The notes under the pieces: model-generated
What the model saw: the letters and a program-made list of their open reading frames with translations, nothing else
Databases searched by the model: none
Told to the model about the DNA's origin: nothing
Source: Firmicutes bacterium ADurb.Bin248
GTDB taxonomy: Bacteria > Bacillota > Clostridia > Christensenellales > CAG-138
Assembly (NCBI GenBank): GCA_002069725.1
Contig: MWBW01000014.1
Span: forward strand, 1 to 53,400
Reading direction: 5' to 3'
DNA length: 53,400 nt
Part shown: piece after piece, positions 34,069 through 41,494 of the stretch
Numbering within the stretch: the first letter of the stretch is position 1
Layout of the letters: each line of letters starts with the position of its first letter
Position numbers and translations under genes: made by a program

Positions 34069-35109
34069 TCAGCAGTATTTTTCGTCGAACAGCTTCCTGA
34101 GCTTGGGGTTCTCGCGAAGCACGTTGAGCGTGATTTCGGCGTGGTCCTTGGCGTAGCCGTTGCCGACGATCATCGTGACGTCCTTGCCGATGCCCTCGGC
34201 GCCGAGCGCCGCGCGCGTGAAGCTGGTGGCCATCGAGAAGAAGTAGACGATGCCGAGATCCCTGACCGGGAGTATGGCGCTCATCTCGCAGGCTTCGATG
34301 TTGACGCAGCTGATCGACACGTCGTATTCCTTTCCATCGTTGGCCTCGAGGGCTTTCTCGAGCACCGCGACCGGCTCGGTCGCGCTCGCGACGATGACCT
34401 TGTTGTAGACGCCGAGCTCCATGAGTGCGTCGACCTGCTTGGGATTGCGCACGACGCCCACCACGTTGCCTTTGGGGCCGACCTTCTTCATGGCCTCGTA
34501 GCCGCACAATACGCCGGACTTCCCGTTCGCGCCGAGTATGAGCACGCTGTCCCCCTCCTTGGGGAGCTTGCGCGCCTGCGCGGGCGCGCCCGCGACGTCG
34601 AGCGCGGCGAGCGCGAGGGCTTCCGACATGTCGTCGGGCAGCTTGGCGTAGATGCCGCTCTCGAAAAGGACCGCCTTGCCCTCGATGTCCACGCGGTCGA
34701 TCTCCTTGTGGATGGCCTTGATCTTGTCGATGCGAAGCGGGGTGAGCGAGAGGGAAACGAGCGAGGCGATCTTGTCGCCGACCTTGAGGTCGCGCTCCTT
34801 CAAATCCTCGCCGATGTACGCGACGCGGCCGATGAACATGCCGCCGCTGCCGGTGACGGGGTTCTGCTGCTTGCCGCGCTCGGCGACGATGCCGAGTATC
34901 ATTTCGCCGATCTTCTTCTCGTCGCCGCCGCAGGCTTCCTCGATCTGCGTGAAGGAGGCCGAGTCGATGTTCAGGGAGATGACGTCGCACACGATTTCGT
35001 TGGAGTAGAGCTTTTCCATGTCGTTGTCGATTTTGTACGCCGCCTGGGTTAAAACGCCTTTGGGTTCGATCACGCGATGGGTCCCGTACTTGCTGCCTTT
35101 GGGTGCCAT
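34069..35109 (-). CDS. kdd: L-erythro-3,5-diaminohexanoate dehydrogenase
   Basis: 346 aa. Rossmann-type domain with VLILGANGKSGVLCGYEAMK, preceded by a family-specific N-terminal half (KYGTHRVIEPKGVLTQAAYK). It oxidatively deaminates 3,5-diaminohexanoate to 3-keto-5-aminohexanoate with NAD(P)+. It lies 56 nt after kce. The gap to kamA (195 nt, 33874-34068) holds two repeat elements and no gene. Confidence 0.96.
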   Translation of the reverse strand: MAPKGSKYGTHRVIEPKGVLTQAAYKIDNDMEKLYSNEIVCDVISLNIDSASFTQIEEACGGDEKKIGEMILGIVAERGKQQNPVTGSGGMFIGRVAYIGEDLKERDLKVGDKIASLVSLSLTPLRIDKIKAIHKEIDRVDIEGKAVLFESGIYAKLPDDMSEALALAALDVAGAPAQARKLPKEGDSVLILGANGKSGVLCGYEAMKKVGPKGNVVGVVRNPKQVDALMELGVYNKVIVASATEPVAVLEKALEANDGKEYDVSISCVNIEACEMSAILPVRDLGIVYFFSMATSFTRAALGAEGIGKDVTMIVGNGYAKDHAEITLNVLRENPKLRKLFDEKYC

Positions 35110-35165
35110 GAATGGTTCCTCCTGAATGTAATCTTGGTTTATTTGCGGGACTTCCGTCCGAAAGC

Positions 35166-35990
35166 TTACCTGGGTCTGATGGAGAGGATGGCGCGCGCCT
35201 CGTCGGGGCCCGCGACCTCGCGGCCGAGCTCGCGCGCGAGGCGCACGACCTTTTCGACCAGCTCGCCGTTGCTCCCGGCGAGCACGCCGCGCGAGAGATA
35301 CAGGTTATCCTCGAAGCCCACGCGCACGTTGCCGCCCATGACGATGGCGGGCGCGGCGAGCGTGAAGGCGCTGCGGCCCACGCCCGTGGCCGTCCAGGTC
35401 GAACCGGCGGGGATGGCGCTCGAGAGCCACACGAGGTTGGCGACCGTCGCCGGCGTGCAGCCGGGAACGCCGAGCACGAAGTTGAAGTGCATGGGCGCGC
35501 CCGGGACCTCGCTCTTTTTGGCCATGGTCAGTATGGTGTCCAGATGCCCCATCTCGAAGCACTCGTACTCGGGCTTGATGCCGTTTTCGATCATGCGCCT
35601 GCCGAACGCGCGCATCGTGGGCATGGTGTTCTCGAACACCTCGTCGCCGAAGTTGCATGTGCCGCAGTCGAGCGTCGCCATCTCGGGATACAGCTCCGTG
35701 GGCTGCAGGCGCTCTTCCGGCGTCATGCCGGTGGCGCCGCCCGTCGAGGGGATCAGTATGGGCGCGGGGACTTCCGCTTTGATCGCGTCCATGACTTCGC
35801 GGAAGCGCTCGCGGTCCTGCGTCGGGGTGCCGTCGTCCCACCGCACGTGCACGTGTATGATCGAAGCGCCCGCGTCGTACGCGGACTTCGCCTCGCGCAC
35901 CATCTCGCCGACGGTGTAGGGAACGTTGGGGTTCTGCTTCTTGGTGACCTCCGCGCCGCAGATGGCCGCGGTGATGATCAGCTTTTCCAT
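35166..35990 (-). CDS. kce: 3-keto-5-aminohexanoate cleavage enzyme
   Basis: 274 aa, BKACE/DUF849 family TIM barrel. His46 and His48 (IIHVHVR) match the zinc ligands known for Kce; LIITAAICGAEVTKKQNPNV is the typical start. It exchanges 3-keto-5-aminohexanoate with acetyl-CoA to give 3-aminobutyryl-CoA and acetoacetate. It lies 20 nt after kal and 56 nt before kdd. Confidence 0.97.
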   Translation of the reverse strand: MEKLIITAAICGAEVTKKQNPNVPYTVGEMVREAKSAYDAGASIIHVHVRWDDGTPTQDRERFREVMDAIKAEVPAPILIPSTGGATGMTPEERLQPTELYPEMATLDCGTCNFGDEVFENTMPTMRAFGRRMIENGIKPEYECFEMGHLDTILTMAKKSEVPGAPMHFNFVLGVPGCTPATVANLVWLSSAIPAGSTWTATGVGRSAFTLAAPAIVMGGNVRVGFEDNLYLSRGVLAGSNGELVEKVVRLARELGREVAGPDEARAILSIRPR

Positions 35991-36010
35991 GCGTTTCTCC
36001 TTTTTGCTTC

Positions 36011-36415
36011 TCAGGCGTTGGATTTTCTCTGCTTATCCTTCGTCACGACGCAGGTTCCGCTCGCGCGGCACACCACGACCGGCTCCGCCAACACGTCCGC
36101 CGCGGAGTCGTTGATGTCCGGGCGCGGGGAAATGACCTTCCTCGCCTCGAAGACCATTTTGCGCGAGGTGTTGCCGATTTTCACGATCTCGCCATACGCC
36201 TCGATGAAATCCCCGGCGTAGACGGGCGCCAGGAATTCCACCATGTCGTAGGCCTTGAACAAACCCTCATCCCCGTCGCAGAGTATGAGGAGCTCCGTGG
36301 CGACGTCGCCGAACAGGTGCAGCATGTGCGCCCCGTCCACGAGGCCGCCGCCGTAGTGCGCGTCCTTCGCGCTCATCCTGAGCCGAATCGTCGAGGTGAT
36401 CTTGTTTTCTTCCAT
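36011..36415 (-). CDS. kal: 3-aminobutyryl-CoA ammonia-lyase
   Basis: 134 aa, hot-dog fold. Key segments: [40 protein letters not shown], and [20 protein letters not shown]. It eliminates ammonia from L-3-aminobutyryl-CoA to give crotonyl-CoA. First gene after the riboswitch: ATG at 36415 with GGAGG 10 nt upstream. Confidence 0.95.
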   Translation of the reverse strand: MEENKITSTIRLRMSAKDAHYGGGLVDGAHMLHLFGDVATELLILCDGDEGLFKAYDMVEFLAPVYAGDFIEAYGEIVKIGNTSRKMVFEARKVISPRPDINDSAADVLAEPVVVCRASGTCVVTKDKQRKSNA

Positions 36416-36481
36416 AGTACCGGTTCCTCCTTAGAATGAATTGGAAAGGCCTAATCAGCCGAGATTCTATGCGAAAAGACC

Positions 36482-36527
36482 AAAAACGGCGCGCGCCCGA
36501 GGCCCCTGGGCCCAAGGATAGCGCGCC
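36482..36527 (-). terminator. Second hairpin-T element in the kal leader
   Basis: On the minus strand GGCGCGC (36521-36527) pairs with GCGCGCC (36488-36494), followed by TTTTT (36482-36486) and a second T4 run. It lies between the riboswitch terminator and kal. Its 5' arm repeats the octamer GCGCTATC found in the aptamer P1 3' strand. Confidence 0.7.
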
Positions 36528-36530
36528 ATC

Positions 36531-36585
36531 CCGCCAAAAGAACAAACGCTACCGACGCCAGCCATACGGCCGCATCGATAGCGCT
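36531..36585 (-). terminator. Riboswitch expression-platform terminator overlapping aptamer P1
   Basis: On the minus strand AGCGCTATCGATGC (36572-36585) pairs over all 14 positions (three G-U) with GCGTCGGTAGCGTT (36545-36558). GCC-GTAT-GGC pairs inside the loop. The U-rich TTTGTTCTTTT follows. The first arm contains CTATCG, the 3' strand of aptamer P1 (36576-36581), so aptamer and terminator exclude each other. Confidence 0.78.
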
Positions 36586-36742
36586 TCATCCCATTCGGAT
36601 GACAGTCATGCCGCGCTCAACGGCATGCCCAAACTCAACGCGCGGGTCGCGTTTTCGTTTTCGGCGGAGGTACATTCGCGCCGCCCTCGGGCTCCCGGCC
36701 CTTGCCATGCGGCAGCTACCTTATCCTTCCGCGCCTCTATCG
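36576..36742 (-). promoter_or_regulatory. Lysine riboswitch (L box) aptamer
   Basis: 167 nt closed by P1 CGATAG (36737-36742) with CTATCG (36576-36581). Conserved L-box blocks occur in order: GATAGAGGCGCG after P1, a GGTA segment in P2, GCCGAAAACG at the P3-P4 side, and ACTGTCA before a short P5 (CATCC/GGATG). The spacing matches the B. subtilis lysC aptamer (GATAGAGGTGCG, GCCGAAGC, GCTGTCA, GGGCTATC). It senses L-lysine. Here it stands before lysine catabolism genes rather than biosynthesis or uptake. Confidence 0.93.
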
Positions 36743-36767
36743 TCCTATATTCAGTTTATCTTCGTAA

Positions 36768-36797
36768 ATTATAATATTTCCCGCCCGCCAAAGTCAA
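36768..36797 (-). promoter_or_regulatory. Consensus promoter of the lysine fermentation operon
   Basis: On the minus strand TTGACT (36792-36797), 18-bp spacer, TATAAT (36768-36773), about 20 nt ahead of the riboswitch. The -35 hexamer contains the pxpC stop codon (36794-36796), so no terminator separates the pxp genes from this leader. Confidence 0.88.
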
Positions 36798-37816
36798 GCG
36801 GGGCCGACCTCGCGCACGGAAATTTCGTAGGTTTCGCCCGCGGCCCGCACGCGAAAGCGCCGCGTTTCCCAGGCCCGCTCCAGCCGGGCGAGCGCCCGCT
36901 CGCGCTCGAGCAGGTCTTCGCGCGCCTCCCGCATCGTGCAGCGCGCAAAGCGGACCGCGTCGCCCGGACGAAGCTGCGCGGCTTTCGGGAGATCGGCCGA
37001 AACCAGCCAGAAGGGTTTGGCGTAACCGCCCGTCGTCTGCGCGTCCGCCATCATCAGTATGGGCTGGCCCGCGGAGGTTATTTGTATCGCGCCGGGCATA
37101 AGCGCGTCGGTGATGATGTCGCCGCTCTGCCCTCCGGCGAAGGCGGCGGGCCGCCCCGCGAAGCGCACGCCCATGCGGTCGCTCTCGGGGAGCACCGCGT
37201 ATTCCTGCGAGAAGAACGCTTCGACGCCCTCCGCGCTCAGCGCGTCTGCCTGCGGCCCCGGCAGCACGCGGAGCGTCGCCGCTCCGTCGGGGAGATAGTC
37301 GCACACCTCGGCGCTCAGGCGCCTGCCGGCGAGCTCATGCGCGTCCGCGGGCAATTCGTTGGGGAGCCGGTCCCCGCGCGCGAGTTTTCGGCCCTGCCCG
37401 AGCCCGCCTATGCCCGCCTTCCTGTCCGCGGATACGCTGCCGAGCGCTTCGGGGAGATTCAGCCCGCCCGCGAACGCGAAATATGTCCGGCAGCCGCGCG
37501 TGACGGGCGCTTGCGCGAGCGTCTGCCCCGCGCGCGCGGGCACCGCTTCGTCCATGGGCACGCGCTCCCCGTCGAGCGAGAGGGAGCACCGCCCGCCCGT
37601 CGCGGCAAACACGGTATCCTCGAGAAAGCGAAGCCGCGGCGTAACGAGCGTCGCCTCGACGGCGCCGGCGCCGCGCGCGTTTCCAACGAGTATGTTCGCA
37701 AGCGCGAGCGCGAAGGCGTCCGCCGCGCCGCACAGCGATACGCCGAAGCGCAGATATCCGCGCCGCCCCGCATCCTGGATCGTGGCCAGCGGCCCGGGCG
37801 ATACGATCTCGATCAC
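36794..37816 (-). CDS. pxpC: 5-oxoprolinase subunit C (KipA/biotin-dependent carboxylase-like)
   Basis: 340 aa; MIEIVSPGPLATIQDAGRRG and YLRFGVSLCGAADAFALALA at the start, GGQSGDIITDALMPGAIQIT and GQPILMMADAQTTGGYAKPF in the middle. With PxpA and PxpB it hydrolyses 5-oxoproline to glutamate using ATP. ATG overlaps the pxpB stop (ATGA). Often mis-annotated as urea or allophanate hydrolase or KipI antagonist. Confidence 0.94.
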   Translation of the reverse strand: MIEIVSPGPLATIQDAGRRGYLRFGVSLCGAADAFALALANILVGNARGAGAVEATLVTPRLRFLEDTVFAATGGRCSLSLDGERVPMDEAVPARAGQTLAQAPVTRGCRTYFAFAGGLNLPEALGSVSADRKAGIGGLGQGRKLARGDRLPNELPADAHELAGRRLSAEVCDYLPDGAATLRVLPGPQADALSAEGVEAFFSQEYAVLPESDRMGVRFAGRPAAFAGGQSGDIITDALMPGAIQITSAGQPILMMADAQTTGGYAKPFWLVSADLPKAAQLRPGDAVRFARCTMREAREDLLERERALARLERAWETRRFRVRAAGETYEISVREVGPA

Positions 37817-38493
37817 AGCGCCCCCTCCTTCTCCAGCCGCGCGAATTCCGCCGCGCCGACGGGTACGAAGCGCAATTTCCGCCCCGCCGCGAGCAGGAAA
37901 GGCTCTTCGCGCGCCGGGTCATAGAGCTTTACGGGCGTGCGGCCTATGATGCGCCAGCCGCCCGGCGAGGCGACGGGATACACCCCCGTCTGCGCGCCCG
38001 CGATACCCACGCTGCCCGCCGCGACGCTCGTTCTGGGCGCGTCGAGCCGCGGCGCCGCGATCCGCGCGTCCATGCCGCCGAGGTACGGGAAGCCCGGCGT
38101 GAAGCCCAGCATGTAAACCGGATACTCGACGCCCGAATGGATGCGTATCACCTCGTGCGCGGAAAGCCCCGCGCGCGCGGCGACGAAATCAAGGTCCGGG
38201 CCGTACTCCCCGCCGTAGCAGACGGGAAGCTCGACGACGGCGGCGGATTCTTCCCCGGCCGCCCGGCCGGGCTTGAGGGAAGAAAGCTTTTGCGCGAGTT
38301 CGTCAAAAGAAAGCGCGAGCGGATCGAAGCTCACCATCAGCGCGCAGTAGCTCGGCACGAGCTCAAGCACGCCCGGTATCGCCGCCCGGTCGACGGCGCG
38401 CGCGAAGGCCATGACCTCGCGGTGCACCTCGGGCGATATTCGTTCCTCAAAGCGGACGGACGCGGCGCTGTCGCCGCAGGGCACAAGCTTCAT
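37813..38493 (-). CDS. pxpB: 5-oxoprolinase subunit B (KipI-like)
   Basis: 226 aa; MKLVPCGDSAASVRFEERIS start and the family signature LGFTPGFPYLGGMDARIAAP, with the end PGGWRIIGRTPVKLYDPARE. Forms a complex with PxpC. Overlaps both neighbours by 4 nt, implying equal translation of the three subunits. Confidence 0.95.
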   Translation of the reverse strand: MKLVPCGDSAASVRFEERISPEVHREVMAFARAVDRAAIPGVLELVPSYCALMVSFDPLALSFDELAQKLSSLKPGRAAGEESAAVVELPVCYGGEYGPDLDFVAARAGLSAHEVIRIHSGVEYPVYMLGFTPGFPYLGGMDARIAAPRLDAPRTSVAAGSVGIAGAQTGVYPVASPGGWRIIGRTPVKLYDPAREEPFLLAAGRKLRFVPVGAAEFARLEKEGAL

Positions 38494-39254
38494 CCCACGA
38501 CCTCCCGAAGCGGCGCGAGCGTCACGCCCTCGCGCTCGAGCGCGGCGCGAATCCTGCCCGCGAATTCCGCGGCGCCGGGATTGTCCCCGTGCAGGCAGAC
38601 CGAGTCCGCTCGAATGGGGACGAGCGTACCGTCGATTGCCTCGACCACGCCCTCGCGCGCCATGCGCACGACGCGGCGGGATATCACATCCATGTCCTCT
38701 ATGACGGCGCCGGGCTTCCCGCGCGGCGCGAGCGAGCCGTCGGGCAGATATGCGCGGTCCGCGAAAACCTCGCTCGCGAAAGTCAGTCCCGCGCTTTGCG
38801 CCGCCTCGCGCATGAGGCTGCCCGAGAGACCCAGAAGGATCAGCGACGGATCGAACGCCGCGACCGCCTCGCAGACCGCCCCGGCGAGCGCGCAGTCGCG
38901 CGCCGCCATGTTGTAGAGCGCGCCGTGGGGCTTGACGTATTCCATGCGCACGCCCGCCGCGCGGCAGAACGCCGCGAGCGCGCCGAGCTGGTAGAGCACG
39001 TATCCCCGGACCTCGGCGGGCGAAACGTCCATTTCCGTGCGGCCGAAGTTCGCCCTGTCCGGGAAGCCGGGATGCGCGCCCACGGCGCAGCCGCAGAGCT
39101 TGGCCAGGGCGAGCGTGCGCTCCATCTCGGCGGGGCCGCCCGCGTGGAAGCCGCAGGCGACGCTTGCGGAGGTGATCTCGGGCAGCACCGCCGCGTCGAG
39201 CGCGCCGCCGTCCGAAAGTTCCCCGAGGTCGCAGTTGAAATCGATTTTGATCAT
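38490..39254 (-). CDS. pxpA: 5-oxoprolinase subunit A (LamB/YcsF)
   Basis: 254 aa. The ATG at 39254 is chosen (MIKIDFNCDLGE; GGAGG 7 nt upstream) over one two codons earlier. Conserved pieces: VACGFHAGGPAEMERTLALA, GAHPGFPDRANFGRTEMDVS, EYVKPHGALYNMAARD, and VCLHGDNPGA. It is the metal-site subunit that works with PxpBC on 5-oxoproline. It follows the D-glutamate cyclase gene by 2 nt. Confidence 0.95.
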   Translation of the reverse strand: MIKIDFNCDLGELSDGGALDAAVLPEITSASVACGFHAGGPAEMERTLALAKLCGCAVGAHPGFPDRANFGRTEMDVSPAEVRGYVLYQLGALAAFCRAAGVRMEYVKPHGALYNMAARDCALAGAVCEAVAAFDPSLILLGLSGSLMREAAQSAGLTFASEVFADRAYLPDGSLAPRGKPGAVIEDMDVISRRVVRMAREGVVEAIDGTLVPIRADSVCLHGDNPGAAEFAGRIRAALEREGVTLAPLREVVG

Positions 39255-39256
39255 GT

Positions 39257-40048
39257 TCATTCCTCCGCGAGCGCGTCGTTTGGCGTATCCGTAATCAGCA
39301 TATGCCCGGGCGCGTGGGTTACGACGAAGGGCAGCCGCGCGCGCATGACGGCGGCCTGCGGCGTGACCCCGCACGCCCAGAAAACCGTCGTTTCGCCGGG
39401 ATGTATCGTGACCGCGTCCCCGTAATCGGGGCGGGCGATGTCCGCGATGCCGATGTCTTTCGGATCCCCGATATGAACGGGCGCGCCGTGCACGCGCGGG
39501 AAGCGGGCGGTGATATCCGCCGCAAGCTTCGCCTGCTCCGTCGTCATGGGCCGCATGCTCACGACCATGTTCCCGCCGAACACGCCCGCGCTTTCAAGCG
39601 GGATGTTCGTGTCGTACATAGGCACGTTCCGGCCTTGCTCGACGTGCCGCACGGGCACGCCCGCGCGCATGAGCGCGTCCTCGAAGGAGAAGCTGCAGCC
39701 TATGAGGAAGGCGACCAGATCGTCCCGCCAAATGGGGGAAGCGTCCTCGTATTCGCCGGTCGGCCTGCCGTACTCGTAGACGCGGTATTTGGGGATGTCC
39801 CGCGCGACGTCCGCGCCGGAGGCGACGAGCCTGGTGAGCCTCTCCCCCGCGGGCACGACCTCGAGCACCGGGCAGGGCCTGGGGTTCAGGCGCGCGAAGC
39901 GCAGGAAATCATCCGCATACTCCCCGGGCATGGCCGCGAGGTTGCACTGGGCGTAGCCCGGGCACAGGCCCGAGGTTTGGCCGGAATATCCGCGCGCGCG
40001 GATCAGCGCGCGCGCCTCACGCGGTTTCAATTCGGCTATATTCTTCAT
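39257..40048 (-). CDS. YcsI/DUF1445 family, D-glutamate cyclase-like
   Basis: 263 aa. Segments typical of the family: YSGQTSGLCPGYAQCNLAAM, DDLVAFLIGCSFSFEDALMR, and NVPMYDTNIPLESAGVFGGN. The animal mitochondrial D-glutamate cyclase contains this domain and turns D-glutamate into 5-oxo-D-proline. Bacterial members are usually labelled putative hydro-lyase. Position directly before pxpABC supports a pyroglutamate link. It overlaps the previous gene by 32 nt; GGAGG lies 10 nt before the ATG. Confidence 0.86.
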   Translation of the reverse strand: MKNIAELKPREARALIRARGYSGQTSGLCPGYAQCNLAAMPGEYADDFLRFARLNPRPCPVLEVVPAGERLTRLVASGADVARDIPKYRVYEYGRPTGEYEDASPIWRDDLVAFLIGCSFSFEDALMRAGVPVRHVEQGRNVPMYDTNIPLESAGVFGGNMVVSMRPMTTEQAKLAADITARFPRVHGAPVHIGDPKDIGIADIARPDYGDAVTIHPGETTVFWACGVTPQAAVMRARLPFVVTHAPGHMLITDTPNDALAEE

Positions 40049-40937
40049 TGTTCTGCGCCCTCCTCACGAGATATCGCCGAAGCGCCGCGCGCAGCGCCTC
40101 GAGCACGGCGAGGTTCGCCTCGAGCGGGAGGTTGTCCGTCGAAAGCGCGGGCCGCCGCGTGATGCCGTCCACCGCGCCCGCCTCGAGAAGCGCGCGCATG
40201 AGCCGCGTTTCCTGCGCCGGGGTCGGCAGCAGGTCCCTGCCCGCGCGCGCGCCCAGGAGCGCCGCGACGCCCCAGCCCCACCAGTTCGACACGCCCGTCA
40301 TGAGCGCGACGTCCGCGTCCTGCTGCGCCGCGATGACGCCGCCGCCGGGGATCAGCCGGGAGACCGCCGCGCGGTGCGCGCCCGTGCCCAGCTCGTTGCC
40401 CCCGTCGCCTATGGCGATGGAAAGCGCGCCGGATTCGCGCGCGAGGGAATAAAGCAGGTCCGTATCCGCGAGCAGATCGTCGATCATCGCGCCGCGCGAG
40501 GTATAAAAATGCCCGTCCGCGGCCTTGCCGGGCCTCTCGATGGCGATGACGTGCGTGGGCGCGAGATCGAGCACGAGGCGCCTGGCGGCGGCGGGATCGC
40601 CCCGCCTGACGAGATACGTCCTGACGGCCGGGGCGCGGCAATCCGCCGCCGCGCGCACCTGCGCGAAGCTCGTTTCATCCGTAGCGATGCCGACCGCGGC
40701 GCCGCACGCGGCGAGAGCGTGGGCCATATCCGCAGCGCCCGCGGGACCGTCCGTTTCGCAGGCGATGCGCCCGTCGGGCGTGCGTATCGGGAAGCCCGTC
40801 ACGATCAGCGCGCGCCGGACGTTCCCGAGCGCCGCGTAAGCGGGCGCGGGGTCCGGCCTTGGGAGAAACCGCATGAGCCCGCGTCCGCCGGGGTCCTGCG
40901 AGAGGATATCCGAAATGTCGTCGAAAAAACGTTTCAT
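40017..40937 (-). CDS. DUF4392 protein, D-glutamate cyclase C-terminal-domain-like
   Basis: 306 aa from the ATG at 40937. Gly-rich LSIAIGDGGNELGTGAHRAA, VIAIERPGKAADGHFYTSRG and TGVSNWWGWGVAALLGARAG mark the DUF4392 family, the second half of animal D-glutamate cyclase. Here it is a separate gene beside the first half. No ribosome-binding site lies at a usable distance, and the predicted -10 ends 8 nt before the ATG, so the mRNA may be leaderless. A TTG at 40946 would lie inside the -10 and is rejected. Confidence 0.82.
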   Translation of the reverse strand: MKRFFDDISDILSQDPGGRGLMRFLPRPDPAPAYAALGNVRRALIVTGFPIRTPDGRIACETDGPAGAADMAHALAACGAAVGIATDETSFAQVRAAADCRAPAVRTYLVRRGDPAAARRLVLDLAPTHVIAIERPGKAADGHFYTSRGAMIDDLLADTDLLYSLARESGALSIAIGDGGNELGTGAHRAAVSRLIPGGGVIAAQQDADVALMTGVSNWWGWGVAALLGARAGRDLLPTPAQETRLMRALLEAGAVDGITRRPALSTDNLPLEANLAVLEALRAALRRYLVRRAQNNEEYSRIETA

Positions 40938-40945
40938 ACGGCACA

Positions 40946-40974
40946 ATATTACCCTCGCGGGGAAAGGCTGTCAA
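40946..40974 (-). promoter_or_regulatory. Promoter of the D-glutamate cyclase/pxp operon
   Basis: On the minus strand TTGACA (40969-40974), 17-bp spacer, TAATAT (40946-40951). The expected start site is at or next to the ATG at 40937. Confidence 0.75.
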
Positions 40975-41063
40975 CAAACAAGAGCAAGGATTTTTTTGAC
41001 GTGCGATTCTTTGCGGCAAAAAGCGCGCGGCTTAAAAAACGGCGAAGGCATTTTTTGAAATAT

Positions 41064-41094
41064 GGAACGGCCCCGCTTCGCAGCGGAGCCGTCC
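41064..41094 (-). terminator. Possible terminator after the SASP gene
   Basis: Stem ACGGC-CC-CGCT / AGCG-GA-GCCGT with loop TCGC, 43 nt past the SASP stop. The downstream T stretch is poor (ATATTTC on the minus strand), so the call is tentative. Confidence 0.4.
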
Positions 41095-41136
41095 CTGTCA
41101 GGAATGATTTACATCTTGTTTCGTTTTGTGACGCAA

Positions 41137-41373
41137 TTACTTCGTGCTGCCGGGATTCATGTTGTTGGCGGCATAAGCGATCATACGCTTGACCATCTCG
41201 CCGCCGATGGAGCCGGCCTGACGCGCGGTGATGTCGCCGTTGTATCCCTGCTTGAGACTGACGCCGAGGGAGCTGGCGACCTCGCTCTTGAAGCTCTCGA
41301 GCTTCTGTTTGTTCTGCCTGTTGCTGGTCTGGTACTGATTCGTGCTGCCGTAGCCGCTGTTGCTGTTGGTCAT
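41137..41373 (-). CDS. Alpha/beta-type small acid-soluble spore protein
   Basis: 78 aa. ATG at 41373 with GGAGG 7 nt upstream. The SASP core FKSEVASSLGVSLKQGYNGD and ITARQAGSIGGEMVKRMIAY is intact, including the GPR protease site after SE in FKSEVA. These proteins coat and protect DNA in the dormant spore and are degraded at germination. The Asn/Gln/Ser-rich N-terminus is typical. Expression should be forespore (sigma-G) specific; I did not find a convincing sigma-G promoter in 41374-41494. The gene shows the organism belongs to a spore-forming lineage. Confidence 0.96.
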   Translation of the reverse strand: MTNSNSGYGSTNQYQTSNRQNKQKLESFKSEVASSLGVSLKQGYNGDITARQAGSIGGEMVKRMIAYAANNMNPGSTK

Positions 41374-41494
41374 GTGTGCACCTCCTTTCGTTTCCGTGAT
41401 GCTGTTTTTATGGTTCACGGATGCGATGAGGTTTATGAATGGCAAATAGATGAATCAATGGATATGTAAACTAAGAATAAGAAATCCTTTCCGT

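Noticed and set aside
30286..35052. 1588-codon plus-strand open frame across the lysine operon
   Set aside because: It is antisense to nine well-recognised genes; high GC at third codon positions removes stops from the complementary frame. No domain is recognisable and there is no ribosome-binding site.
40938..40946. TTG start for the DUF4392 gene
   Set aside because: It falls within the predicted -10 element, so it would not be transcribed from that promoter. The ATG at 40937 is kept, though an upstream start site could change this.
41374..41494. Sigma-G promoter for the SASP gene
   Set aside because: Several partial matches exist but none had both boxes at an acceptable spacing, so it is not listed.
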